This document shows, in pieces, positions 43,859 through 56,990 of a stretch of DNA of 64,000 nt; position 1 is the stretch's first letter, and each line of letters begins with the position of its first letter. The DNA is from Steromphala cineraria (Eukaryota; Mollusca; Gastropoda; Trochida; Trochidae): positions 3,440,593 to 3,504,592 of the forward strand of contig OU744727.1 of the NCBI GenBank assembly GCA_916613615.1, in the 5' to 3' direction. A program made the translations under genes and the position numbers. The notes beneath the pieces are model-generated. The model worked only from the letters and a program-made list of their open reading frames with translations, ran no database searches and was not told the origin of the DNA.

Positions 43859-46682
43859 TATATTAAAATAGCATGTCCAAAAAACATGAATTTTTTTTGC
43901 TCGATTTAATAACCAGGATAAATTTGTAATTCTATTTTGAGCCTGAACTCTGCCTCCATACAAAACTTTGTATTAAGATAAAATTTTAGAAAGAACAAAC
44001 AAATATCATATTGTGTTGATTTTTTGTAAAGATTGGATTACTTTATGTTTCTTTTATTGGCGTGGTTTATATAGATAAACGGGAATAATATGAAACACAA
44101 AGGCAAGACATCAAAGGCAAATGAACATTTCAATTTCAAGCATTTTTGCATCTAAAGCTGTGAGGTAATCTCATGTGATTAAATAAAGACAGGAAATAGA
44201 GGAACATTTCATTTAACTAAGGCAATTTCCACCAAAATAATTTAAATATGAACTATTATTTCTTAACATTTATGTGAGATAAAAGTATCACAAAGAAAGA
44301 AAAAGAAGTCAAGACAAACACAGCTTGATTGACACTTGATTAAAATCGCAGGACTTATTAGGATATAGCTCTTTTTATCACATATTTCAGTTACTTCAAA
44401 TACACATTGAAAATTATCAAAGAAATTTGGTTGTTGCGAATCTCTAACTAAAGCCAATACTTTCCGTTTTACTGTCACTTTTACTTTTCTCTGACTGTTC
44501 CCTCAACCTTTTGGTCTCTATCGACCCTGATCTGTTCTCACTCTTTTTATCAACGTACGCGTGTTAAATATCTGACATATTGCAACTACTCAGAGAGACA
44601 CAGCTATTCAATGCCGAAACAATCTAAGTTGACATTCAGTAAGTGTCAAAAAGGAAAACCAATAACCAACAAAAACGGTTTCAATCATCTAATTTCCTAC
44701 TCACCCAATCAAGTTTACTCCATATCCAAGAGCTTTCAGAAAAGAATTATTCTTAAAAGATACTTCTATTTGTATAGTTTACATTCGACATGATTTTTTC
44801 CATAAGGGGTTTAGTCTTGATAACCTTGTTCAAATATCTATGTTAAATTATTCTTGATTGGGAAATCTATTTCAGTCTAAGAAATATACAAGTCATTAAA
44901 AACGTATCTGTAATACTACTGTTAATAATTAACTATCATGGCTTCTGAGAGATCAACCGATAGCGCCTAGGAGATATCGTTTTGGCAGTACATTTGGCAC
45001 AATATCCTGTCATTGTCAACGCTGTCCCACTGTCTTGAAAACCTAGTATTGTTGTGTTCAGAGATGTAATTTTTTCTCTGAGATGTGAAAATGAGTGACT
45101 TTGGATGATAAATAGAATATCACTCTCGTGTTTTTTATATAAAATAAACCAACACTCGTTGATAAATGTAAAAAGAAATCATAACTTTCATAAACTCATG
45201 TTGATAGAAATTAATTTTGTGAAATTAACTTTGATTGATTGATCAATACTCGTGCCAATATTAGTGCTGGTACCCAGTGTTGTTACTGTTCACTTATCAC
45301 TCAAATTGGTTGACTAATCACAACCTTCATCTGTGGCACCAACCATGCCTTTTCTTGTTTAGGTTTGATTAACATTCATCCAATGGCTATTTTGGTCGAG
45401 GAGTAAAGAAAACTAAAAGTTGGCATTAAAACTACAGCAACACAGTTGACAGTAGAACATCACAAGGGCTATCTTGTTTTATGAAAGGTTTAACGTCTTC
45501 ACATATTCAATCCGTTTCATTATATATATCTTAAACGCCAGGTAAAGGAATAAAATACAATGATAGTTTGAATGAAAAAAAGAAGTACTTGGACGTCCCT
45601 TTGAACACAGCATACACATTGTTCCAAATTGGCAAAAACAATTTTAACTTCTTTGAAGTCAAACAACAAAGAAAGCAATAGTATGTGAACATTCTTAAAT
45701 CGACAGTTTTATTCACAGGGGGTAAATGACCCTCTCGAAAAAGAATATTTATTCCTTATTAGAGCCAGAATAATCTTCCTGGGTTGTAATTGTGTACTAA
45801 TTGTAGGTAAATAATTGATAGCGACAGCGTTAGAATTAAATAATTTCTTTCTTGGTTAAACTACAGTAACTACCAAAATGTAAGGTTTGATTTTGATGAA
45901 GAAACTGACAAACGTGTGTGTTGATTATGAAAACTAACCTCTTTCAGTTTTGAAATTGCGTAAAAAAATATCATAAATAACCAAAATCTGTTTGATTTGT
46001 AAATTGAGATGCATTAAATTTAATGCCATAAACTTTCCTGACTGGCTATTCACCTTTGCCTTCAAACAATATGATGTGTAAAAATTTAATCTTGGATTCT
46101 TTCAACTTGTACATGAAGATGTTGAATAATAATATAATTTTATAATTTCTTGCTATGTCATTTGCTAACATATAAGCTAAAAAAACATTTTAAAGGCTAA
46201 TGAACCCAGTAAGTTTCATTTGTACATACTTCCAAAACATCTTAATTAACCTTTAACTATCGGTTTGGTTGCGTAACAAATCTTCAAATCACTCTGTTGT
46301 CACCATCGAATGAAAATCGAGCAGAGATCGAGATAAAGAATGGATCCGGAGTAAGATCAAATGCAGATTGATAGGCATTTCATTTGGAGACGACTGTAAA
46401 GAAATTAATTTTATACTACTTTTCATAAGTTCTGTGTGTTGAAAAGTATTGAAACGATGAAACAGGTAGAAAAGTAAAGAAATATTTTAAATTAGTTTTT
46501 AACCTGAACCACACGACAGTAACTGCTTAATCTTAATCTTATGCTGTAATGGATAAAAAAGGCATAGGGGAATGTTCTGCAGGTGAAAGTCTTGAATGAG
46601 ATAGTACTTTAAATGACATTTGGTTTCATTTGATTCTAAATACGACATATAAAAATATAAATTAAAAAAACTTAACATCACA

Positions 46683-47134
46683 CATCTTCACAACGTCACG
46701 GGCGAAACAAAAAAGTTTCTTAACTTTCCCATTCCTCCCTTGACATCATTGGCCGTAATTTCTATGCTAGCATTTCAACCCGCTGCACGGAAGTAGAATA
46801 GTCCAATCAGAAGACAGCATGTTAAATGAACCGATTTGAAAAAATACTTTTGTATGCGTTTTACAAGGGAGAGAAACACTTTATTTGAGTGATACATTAA
46901 TGTTTGTCTTGAAAACAACCATGCGAACTGAAGTTTAAAATCAAATTTCACTCGGATAGTTTGAAAAAAGATCGTCTGTTAGTATTTTGAATTTGTTCCG
47001 AATGTAAACGGCAATTTCATTGGCTATTGTTGAAAGAGCTGATAAGGGGCGTAACTCGTGATCACGATAGGTGTCGCTACTCCGGATCACCAGTTTTCTA
47101 CCTCGATACGTTTTCACCTTGCCGTGGGAAGATG
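46683..47134. mobile_element. Non-autonomous DNA transposon with 9-bp target duplication
   Basis: AACATCACA occurs at 46674-46682 and again at 47135-47143, directly flanking a 452-bp insertion. The insertion begins CATCTTCAC and ends GTGGGAAGATG, giving short imperfect terminal inverted repeats. Units A and B are continuous at this point. A 9-bp duplication points to a Mutator-like class, an 8-bp reading to hAT; there is no ORF. Confidence 0.75.
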
Positions 47135-47166
47135 AACATCACAAGGACATGCACATGATAGATAAT

Positions 47167-47324
47167 AAACTTAAATCCAAAAAACACGAAAGATAAGTAA
47201 GAAATGACATCCTTCTTATATATGCACAAAATGCAGTGGTTAAGGTACACAAATATCGTTTGTTATATTTTTTGTTCTATCGAGAATCAAATATAGAGGG
47301 GACGTTTCTTTTGGATTTTAGTTT
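47167..47324. mobile_element. Internally deleted copy of the 39800-40044 MITE
   Basis: The right terminal repeat (GAGGGGACGTTTCTTTTGGA ...) is intact. The left repeat is decayed and the interior shortened relative to unit B. It is at the same position in the unit. Confidence 0.7.
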
Positions 47325-50300
47325 AGTTGTTAAAAATCAAACAACACCCTAACACCATAACCTGACGTTTCATATCAATATAAGCACACTTTCAGTTTTA
47401 TATTGGCACTAAAATGAAAAAAAAATCAAAGCTCTCAGCACTTAGACGAACAAAGATAAAGGAAACATTCAAACCAAGGATGGTTGTTGTATTACCTTAC
47501 AACAAATATGTTTTGAAAATATTAACTAGATACATCTTTCTTTTTTTGTAAATTCTATTCTTAAATTATGTACATTTGGTAAATTATGTTACTATGACAA
47601 GGACTGCAAATCTCTGTCGGATGGTACTTGAACATTATGGACTACAACAACACATATTTCAAGATTCATGGAAATGAAGTACAAACGACATTGCAAGGAC
47701 AGGTGCTGCTGTTGTCTAGTTTCTCCTGTATGCTTTAAGATCAATATCTGTGTTACAAATACACAAATCAAACTATACTCTTCATATCTTTTATTAAGGT
47801 ACATTTGTCTGTTCAAAATCTTACCATGAATGCTGATTGTCCAAATTAGATTTCTTATTTCAAAAATGGTGATAAGTTTGTACCTTTTTATAGAGCATAA
47901 TGAAACTATTGATAGGCAATATGTGTAGTTTCTAAATTCCATCTTGTTTTGTGAAATACAATTAGGAAAGATTGTCTAGGGTCAGTATCTGTAAATACAT
48001 ATGCAGCTTATAGAACACCTTTAGTACCAGACGGGACGCTATAATTCCTGTACAATTAACCTAGTTTGGTCTTTGTGTCAGAGACAATAACGTTAAGTTA
48101 TATTAACAAAGAGGACAATTTATGAAGATACGGAATTGAAAATGGATTTTTTTAAATTCGCATGTCAATTCAAACCATATGAACCTAAGAAGGCCTCTGG
48201 TCCAAAAGTGTATGAGGAAGCCAATAGAACGCAGGCCACAACCTAGGATTAAGCACAATAGCTATGACTGTAACTTCAGTTTCGTTGCCATAAACATTCA
48301 TCTGTCCCGTTTAATTGAAAGAATCAAGGATGCATCAATGAAAGTTTAGACGTTTCTATTCAATATATACAAAACTCTATCCTATCTTACAGATTAACGT
48401 TCGTGAGTTAAAGGAAGCAATTTCCGAAAGTCATAGAGAGTCTGGAGATTTGTATATCACAGTGACAGACAGTACAACGAGATCACTGTTCCAGTTCCAA
48501 GCAACAGGAGAAGATACTCACACACGAACATTCCTATAATGATGTAATGATCATCTCATGTAATTATTTGTAGATTTATTGATTAACACAGATATCCAAA
48601 TCAACCACAAGAGCAAATCGTCTACTAAAACTTCACATGAATATTTTGGTAGATATATTGTACGTGTACTTCTTGTTCATTTTATCATTGTGTTGTCAAA
48701 ATATCTGTCTTTTAAGCAAAGTACTTGGGAAGACCAATGAAGAATAAAAAAGAACAAAAAAGCAAAAGAAATTAGAATTCGCTATTCGGACAGCATAACA
48801 ATATGAATAATGAATAGCAAACACTGGATACCCAACTTAAGGTGCAGGTGTTTGACATGAAGATAATAAGAAGGAAACAAGCTTATATTGAATTAAATAA
48901 AGTACAAATCTTTTTGTTTCATTGATTAGTAATTGTGCTATGTTAAATACATTCGTTGTTTGACATGTGACAGGTTGTACTTCCTTATAACAAAGTTGTT
49001 TTGACTACTGATTGGTTAGTTAGAAGAAAGAAAATCGATTTTTGTCATGTGAGAACGTAATGTTTCCCTCATTAGTTGAACATTTATTGATTTTTATGTA
49101 CTTATCCAAAAAGGTGATAGTTAAACAAGTATCCTTGTGATTAAACAGCCAGGAGTAATCAACTAATGATTTCTCGTGTTCTTAAGATTACAACGTTCAT
49201 GTGTTTAGACGTTTTTTTACTTGAATTGTTCATTAATAAGCATAACAAGAACTATCTTTTCTCCATAAGATTGGATAAAGGAAATACGAATATTATTAAA
49301 CACTCTTTGAATTCTCAAAGGTAGAGAATTTAATAACCAAAAAATGACCTCAAGCTGCTCTATCATCATTTTTACTTAGGACCCAATTCTGATGTTAAAC
49401 CTCCACCACCTCTGTAACACAAATATTACATTGCACATGGTGTACATTTGTCAACAAAGCAAGATTTATATCAACTTAAAAAAACAAAATTTGAGTCATC
49501 TTAACACACTTGCAATTTCAAGCGTATTTACAAAACAATTGTGCTCGTTTTGTATTACTTATGTGTTTCATATCGTTTTTAGACACAATCTTAAATTTGA
49601 TGTTTTACTTATCTGATAAACACGCATTAGTAAGTCTATCTATTTTATATTACAATGCAGTTCTGTGACTCCGATTGTGATAGTTTTATAAGCTGCCACT
49701 TCAAACCTGTTACAATTTGAGTATTTGATTTGATTTGAGTTTTAAAAAGTAATTCTACACAACAATCAGTCCACACTCTCTTCATTCTGGATATTGTGAG
49801 CAGTTTTTAAGCTTTCGTGTAGTAGGCTCAATCCTTATTCTTTTAGTTCAGTACAAATGTAGATGAGAAAAATACTTATTTGGTGCTTGAGTTGAAGAAA
49901 TTGAATGTGACCTTTGACAAGGTCCTTGTCAGAATGTTAGTCAGTAGGTAAATGTCAACACGTTTTTTTCACATTATTTTATGCCACATTACTAATCTCA
50001 TTACGTCTGAAGATGGGCTAGTCCATAGAGCAACTATATACTTTATGGTTTCATTTTCAATAAGAGTTGGCAACTCTATTTAACGTTTTTCTTAAAATTC
50101 TTACATAGTAAAGACATTTTTGTTAATGTTTCATAAACTAATGTTGACTGTTGGTTAATTAGGGTTTTTCTATTAATTTCCATCGTCTAATTCAAACAAC
50201 GTGACAAGAAAGGTTTATAGATTCAATATTAGTTGACTATCAAAAATAAATTTAGATTGACAGTTCCAAATATGTAGCAATAGTATGACAAAAAAAATAA

Positions 50301-52945
50301 AACACTGTTGCTTTAATTCATTTAGACTAAACTAACAACCAGGATTAATTTTGTAATTCTTAATATTTTAGTATTAAGATTAAATATAATAAAGAACTAA
50401 AAATAGTGTTTATGGTTTTTTTTATAAAAGGGGATTGAACTATTATATGTCTCTTTATTGGTGTGGCTTATATAGACAAGATTATGCAGTGTCTATGACA
50501 AGCCGGATTACAATGAAACACAAATGTATGACATCAAAGGCAAATGAATTTTTTTATTTACTTTCAATTTCAAACATTTTGTTGCATCTGAAGCTGTGAG
50601 TCATTCTCATGTTTGATAAGATAAAGAGAGGAATGAGAGGAACAATTCACCCAACTTAGGCAGTTTTCACCACAGTATTTTGAATATGAACTGATATTTC
50701 TAAACATGTATGTAAAAAGAGGACTCCGAGAAACACTTGAAAGAACTCAACTTGAATAATAACGTAGGACTAATTAGGAAATAGCCTATTTCTTATCAAA
50801 TATATCAGTTACTTCAAATACACATTGAAAAAAATCAAAGGTTAGTTTTTGTTGTGTATCTTCACATAGAACTGAAGACAAAACTTTCCGTCTTACTGTC
50901 ACTTAAAATGTTCGCCCTCAATCTTTTAGTCTCTTTCGACCCTGACATGTCCTCTCTCTTGTAATCCACGTGTTGAATATCTGACATGTTGGTGACTACT
51001 GAGAGAGCCACAGCAATTTATTTCAGAAACAATCCAAGTTGACATTCAGTAAAAGGTCAAAAAGGAAACCAAATAACCAACCAAAACGTTTTCAATTATC
51101 TAATTTCCTACACATTCAATCAAGTTTACTCCGTCCCAGAGAACTTTCAGAAAAACTTGAATCTTAAAAGATCTTTTTATTTGTATCGTTTACATTCAAC
51201 TAAAAATAGCATGATTATTTCCATAAGGGGTGGAGTCTTTATGATATTTAAAGTCCTTGCTCAAATGTCTCTGTTAAACTATTCTAAATAGGGACATCTA
51301 TTTCAGTCTTAGAAAAGTTGTTTAAGAAAAGCTATCAATAACTTTAAAGTTCAAGTGACAAAACCCCGGAACTTTCAGTAATTATTTGAATACCTTGGAG
51401 AAATCATGATCATCTGGCTTTCTGGATGGCCTTTCAGAAGTGATGCTGCTGTACAACTCAAGTACAGAGAAAATTCAGTTGGTATTTCAAAATCAAATTG
51501 GTCTTAAAGAGCCACTCTTGATTTCAAGGACATATCATTTCGCATGACATGACATGAAGCTTAAGATTATGTGTGGTGATAGAATTCAATTAATCTAAAT
51601 GTTCTACTTGTTTTTCATGAGCATCTCAAAAATGTCTCTTGTATGCACAGAACAATATACCATAAGAAATATTTGAGTACGTACCAACAAACAACATCGA
51701 AATTCCTCTCTGGCTGTCTTAGATAAATTTAGAAAATTGGGTATAACCAAATAAAGTGCGCGATTGACCGGTATCAGTCTCTTGAATTTAAAATTCTTTT
51801 TTTTACCAACAATTGATACTTTTAAACAAATTACACAATTGATAAATTTTGGTATATGTATCTAAATCATTCAACTCACGGAGTGGGTCTTAAACCTTGA
51901 GCTTTCATTCAACTGATATTATACAGTGAATGAGAATGTGAATGTGAATGTGAATGTCAAGAAACTCGTATCCAGAAGAAATGCTACCAACTATATCAAA
52001 GGATAATTTATTCCACGGGTGAAAGAAATGACTGAAATATACCTACAAGCTAGATTGGGATATAGACAATCAAATCATTTTTTCGTTCAAATTTTATTTG
52101 ACTGTGGCGGGAAAATGATTTGATTGGCTATATCGCCGCGCGAGCGAATCAAGCTTCTGAGCCCAGGGTACAGATTAGTGAACTTAGCGTAACCTTCGTA
52201 CCCTGAGACAGGATAGTTTAAAACACATCGATCTGGAATCTTCTTAAGTAGGCTAGATAGCAGAGGGAACTCATTTGCTTGTTTTAAAACGTACTAGAGC
52301 AAAGACGCGTCAACAAATTAATGTAGTGCATTATGTCGGCAACATCGTTTTCTGACATTAGTTCAAAAAAATAATTATTTTGAACTTAAATACCTAAAAT
52401 AAATTCAATACATGTGTGTTTGAACAGCCACAAAATCAAAGCTTTCTGTTCCTAAAGAATGAAATTGGGTTTTTTCTTTATATGCTTCGAATGTAATACA
52501 TGTTATATCATTAAAATACAAATAAAAGACAACTCTATCCGGCAAAACATTTTTGATGATTTTGAAAACATGGTATCGTTTCCTTTGGACAGAAGCTTAC
52601 AATAGTCGTTGAAAAAACTCATTGATTCCATGCCAATATGCATTAAACCATTTAAGTTTAAACACGATACGCAACACCAGATTTAACCATCTTTAAATCA
52701 TTATTTGTCGATAATTTACCAACTTTTTATCACGCTGATTAAAACAACCACCTCGTTTTAACCTTTTGTGGTCAAGTGTTTTGCGGAATAATTTTCGATA
52801 TTTTTTTCTGTTTGAATGATTACTTTTCTTTGGAATGGCAAGTTATGCTGAGTTTTTCAGTGCTTTTGGTAAGGTACTTAATCAAACATGTGTCAATGGT
52901 TCTTATTGATTGCTGTTCAGTATATCTAAATAAAAATAATACTGA

Positions 52946-54037
52946 ATTAGATCTAGCAACTGACATCATATTGCATGAAAAGTTCATGATTTTATTTGTG
53001 GAGATGTGGTTTTTTTTCTATTCTAAAAAATATGGTTACAAATTAAAATTTCTAAAGTATCAATATTTGGTATGCCCTTGAAGTAAATTATATGGAATAC
53101 CCGAAGACAATAATAACTGCTATAGTTTAAATATCTTACTTTTAGCAAAGCCAAAATACAAACAAAAAAACCAAAAAAAAACCCCAAAACAACACAACAC
53201 ACTCATGATAAGTTCAGTGTCGTTTTGTCGCTTCAGAAATGATCAAGATAAATCTGTAAATAACATCTTGTTATATATTCTCAGAAGTGATACAAATGTT
53301 TAAAAAACAGTTTAAAACTCGTTAGAAATTATACTTTCATTTTCAGGCTACTGTTTGACTTTATATGCCTGTGTGTTAGTTGGTCCTATATCCTATGTCG
53401 TAGACTTATCACATAATAGAGAAAAGCTTTCTAAAGCTTAGTATGTGCTACACAATCAAGCAATACAATATTCACCATCTACACAAGCTTGCCGAAAGTG
53501 AATTTGATATATAAAGCAGCAGTTGTAACTGAAAGTCCAAATTATATCTATCCATATGAGAAAGGAAACCACTCTCTACTAAATAATCACTGTAAAAAAA
53601 GAAGTATCTTAATATGAGAGGGCGTATTTAGTAAAAATTTCAATATCAAAATGATAGGCATATATTGTCTTTACTGCAGTTTCGTTTTCTTCGGATCGCT
53701 TCCTTTATCTTGAAAAACTTCCATATTAAAAAGGTAACAGGAATTGTGCCTTGATGAACAAGAAAAAATAAGTCAAAATTACAATACCGAACCATTTATA
53801 ATTTCAAATTTTTCAACACTATTCGAGTCAGAACCATTTTTCATTAAGTGCGAATGAAAATCTTATTATCACTCAATATGGATATGATTAGGTGAGACTT
53901 TTGTTTATTATTGAGTTTAAAAGGATCATGACGAAATGAGCTTCCTAAATGTTCGTAAGAAACAACGGTTCATTTTTCAAATTTAGCTCATGCTCCCTTT
54001 GTTGTGTCTATATAGTCTAATCGTCCTTGTCAACATT
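52946..54037. other. AT-rich spacer between units C and D, first part
   Basis: No gene and no repeat with another copy in the window was recognised. Confidence 0.4.
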
Positions 54038-54260
54038 AAAGGGACAGTATCACGTCTTTAAAATGTTTAATTTCCCAAATTTATGTCTCTGAGTTTTGTC
54101 TGCAGCATTAAAATTAATGCTATGTTCGGCTCAGTGGAAAGACCACCATGATTAATGTATCGGACTTAATTAGTGTCCTGAAACAACTAATTAGTCTGTG
54201 GATAATCACTCTTTGGGTCCTACTTAGGACAACTAATTACTATTCCAGTCATCTGTTATA
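54038..54260. repeat. Repeat with family X-like end plus dispersed block
   Basis: Starts TTAAAGGGACAGTATCACGT, close to the family X terminal repeat. It continues into a block (54140-54260) with TTAATTAGTGTCCTGAAACA and GGACAACTAATTAC that matches 63785-63900 and relates to 17345-17460 and 26520-26660. Confidence 0.55.
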
Positions 54261-55199
54261 AACTATGGACTTTAGTCACAGAGATGCTAAAGATGCTAAA
54301 CCTTAACCCGCCTAGTTGCTTTCCGGAGTTGTTTACGAATATTTTCCATGTCAAATACTGACATTTTTTCTCCCTAATATTATATTCGAAACCATTGCTG
54401 CATGTTCATCTGTTTATGAATTATTCAAATTAAAATAACAGTAAATTAAAGGCAAAGGAAAAGAGAAAAAAGGCACTTGAATATAAATCTTTTTATGCGG
54501 TTCACACTATCCAATTTTTATCTTTAAAACACCACTCTATAAGATACACATTTAAAGGTAAATTGAAAAATTTGCGTTTAAGTTTTAAAAAAGTGAAAGA
54601 GTCCAAATTGAATTGCATATTTATTGCAAATTTAAAGTTTCATACTCAACAAAGTTTTCAGATTATCCATTTTCCAGCGTGCACTGCGGTAAAACTGAAA
54701 GTAGCTTCTTTAAGGACTTATGCTGACAAGATGGTCAAGAAGTACTGGGGAAAATTAGGGTCATATTCTACGTAACTTTCTGTTTAATTCATTGAGATGT
54801 ACAGGAACATTTATATCACAGAATTAAATACATTGTATGTCAAAATCAGGCTAAATGTCTGCAAGAATATATTATACATGTTGCAATACTGGACTAAACT
54901 GTTAGTCATAGTCTTATCACATCTCTTTGCAGTAGCTTCTTTCATCAATCGCTCTACTGTACTTCAATCACTGGGTAGATTAATAGGAAGAAAATCTTAC
55001 TGTATGGACTAATGCAGACAATCAGGTAAAGAAGTACTGGGGTGCTTTTGTTAATGGTCAACGCAACACAAGTATCATAGGAGCAAAATGTGTTATTCAA
55101 TGTCCTGAATAACGTAGCTTTCTCTCTACTTCACTTAAGTTAGAAATATAAACAAATGTCTTAATGTGTGCACAAATATGATAAAGCTCTCCCGGAGAT
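54261..55199. other. AT-rich spacer with a 100-bp direct repeat
   Basis: No supported gene; the ORFs at 54563-54775 and 54797-55012 have no motif. The block 54903-55004 (TCATAGTCTTATCACATCTC ... CTCTACTGTACTTCA) is repeated at 55659-55760. An AAGAAGTACTGGGG motif occurs at about 54736 and 55028. Confidence 0.5.
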
Positions 55200-55690
55200 T
55201 TACCTGACTGATGGCCGTAGTCTTATCCAAGTACTCGATCTGACTGTTAGCTATAGTGTTGCCCCAGGGCTTCATCTGACTGTTAACTAGAGTCTTGTCC
55301 CAGGGCTTGATCTGACTGTAAGTCATAGTGTTGTCCCAGGGCTTGATCTGATTATTAGCCATGCTCTTATCTGAGTGTTTGACCGGGATGTTTGTCATAA
55401 TCTTATCCCAGTGCTTGGCCTACCTGACTCTTAGTTATAGTCTTATCGAAGTTCTCGATCTGACTTTCGTTATGTTTCAATAACAGTTTGTTTACTAACA
55501 TGCAATCCACATTAGTAGATATATTGTATTCCAAAATTGAGTCTGCATTAATATGATATACTTCTCCCCGTGCTTGACCTAACTCTCACTAAAGTCTTAT
55601 CCCAGTGCTTGACCTGACTGTTAGCTATAGTCTTATCCCAGTGCTTGACCTGATTGTTAGCCATAGTCTTATCACGTCTCCCTTCAGGAT
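55200..55690. repeat. 36-bp minisatellite, about ten units
   Basis: Degenerate tandem units CTGACTGTTAGCTATAGTCT plus TATCCCAGTGCTTGAC occupy 55200-55470 and 55572-55690, split by about 100 bp of other sequence. The period is a multiple of three. Read on the minus strand the units give a 12-residue repeat around QIKPWDKTMANS, open for about six units at 55135-55398 and again in the second block. Stops separate the blocks, so a functional exon is not established. Confidence 0.8.
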
Positions 55691-56269
55691 CTTCTTTCAT
55701 CAATTGCTCTACTGTACTTCAGTCACTGGCTAGATGTATTGGAAGAAAATCGTAGTGGGGCGTCAATTATCGATTAATCCCAAAAGTATCCATTTGAAAA
55801 ACTCTCTTGTAACTTTTACAATCATGATCACTTAATTGCCTATTTACCAAAGAGTATCTGTTTCTTCTTTGGTTTATATGTGATCGTAGAAATAAACCTT
55901 AAAAGTAGCTACGCATTTAATTGATAACTAGTTATTGTCTTCTTAATTCATTAAATACCCAAATCCTGAATGCTCATCATCAGTCGTTACAACGTCAGAG
56001 ATTGAGAATATCATTGAAGATACAAAATACCGAGATAACCTTTCATTCCAAATGACAAGTTTCCGTCACGATGAGTTTAACAATATGTGGTATGTGAACG
56101 TTTCTGGAGAGCAAAGCAAATATGAACTCTATATGTTGATTGCTTTCAAAGGAGTATAAGTAATGAAATAATTTATTTAAAAAGTTCTATTGACAAATGG
56201 ATATTTTTGTCATACATTAAAGATAGTAATAACGAAGATTTTAGAACTAAGTAATTCATTGCGGTGATA

Positions 56270-56990
56270 CCACAAGTCGAGGTCGAAATCTATTAGTACA
56301 GTAGTTGTACAGCATCAGTTTTTTAATATAAAAATCCGGACAAAAGTTTTCAGTAATGATGAGTGAATAAATGTACATTTTTATTCGGAGAAAAACTAAA
56401 GCGAATACCACCTTCAGTACTTTTAACATGTGTGTTTCAAAGTGTTCTGTTTGTAATGAAAATTATAAATGACATTATATTTATTATATTATAATATATA
56501 TATTATTTTTTGTGTAATGCAGATTTTAACTGCCCGCATTTTCAGAAAAAAACTTATCATTGCTGATTTCACCTCTATCGAGACAAAGACTTTTATTGTG
56601 GTGATAGTAGTTGTATAGCATCAATGATGAATAACAGATTTTTAATATATAAATCCGGAAAAAATTGATTTTTAATGCCAATTTTTCAATATTGATGAGT
56701 TAATAAATAAAAAAAATTCTTCGAAGCAAAACTAAAGCAAATATCACCTTCAGTACATTTTACATGTGTGTTTCAAAGTGTTCTGTTTGTAATGAAAATT
56801 ATAAATGACATTATATTTATTATATTATATAAATGTTAATGATTGTGTAATGCAGATTTTAACTGCCCGCATTTTCAGAAAAAAAAACTTTGCTCATTGC
56901 TGATTTCACTTCTATCGAGACAAGGACACGTGTGGTGATTCCGGGGTGAAGAAGAATCATCGTTTCTCAATCTATCAGTAGTTGTATAGC
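56270..56990. repeat. ~320-bp tandem duplication with partial third copy
   Basis: Sequence from the TGTGGTGATA..AGTAGTTGTA motif to TGCCCGCATTTTCAGAAAAA (about 56270-56580) repeats at about 56595-56925 with moderate divergence. The beginning appears a third time at about 56932-56990. No ORF spans it. Confidence 0.75.

Larger units (their letters stand above)
38365..45370. repeat. Large tandem unit B
   Basis: Same landmarks in order: 38520, 38748, 38870, 41120, 41585, 42070 (decayed), 43398 and 44627. It lacks the AGAAGTGATGCTGC block seen in A, C and D, which is replaced by unrelated sequence (about 44935-45360). It carries a MITE (39800-40044), an unrelated 0.7-kb replacement (40213-40933) and a pogo-like MITE (43708-43858). 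Confidence 0.85.
45371..52945. repeat. Large tandem unit C
   Basis: Landmarks in order at 45591, 45715, 47975, 48470, 48965, 49911, 51033 and 51438, followed by the block CAACAAATTAATGT (52310) shared with A. A terminal block (about 52760-52945) is shared with D. It carries a 452-bp DNA transposon (46683-47134), the shortened MITE 47167-47324 and a unit-specific stretch at about 52040-52230 containing a 15-bp inverted repeat CAATCAAATCATTTT. The 101-codon ORF at 52776-53081 is not open in unit D and is not called. Confidence 0.85.

Noticed and set aside
47592..47942. 116-codon minus-strand ORF in unit C
   Set aside because: The matching regions of A and B have stops and frame changes at the same place, so it is not a conserved protein.
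52776..53081. 101-codon hydrophobic ORF at the end of unit C
   Set aside because: The related stretch of unit D is not open and the composition is that expected of AT-rich DNA.
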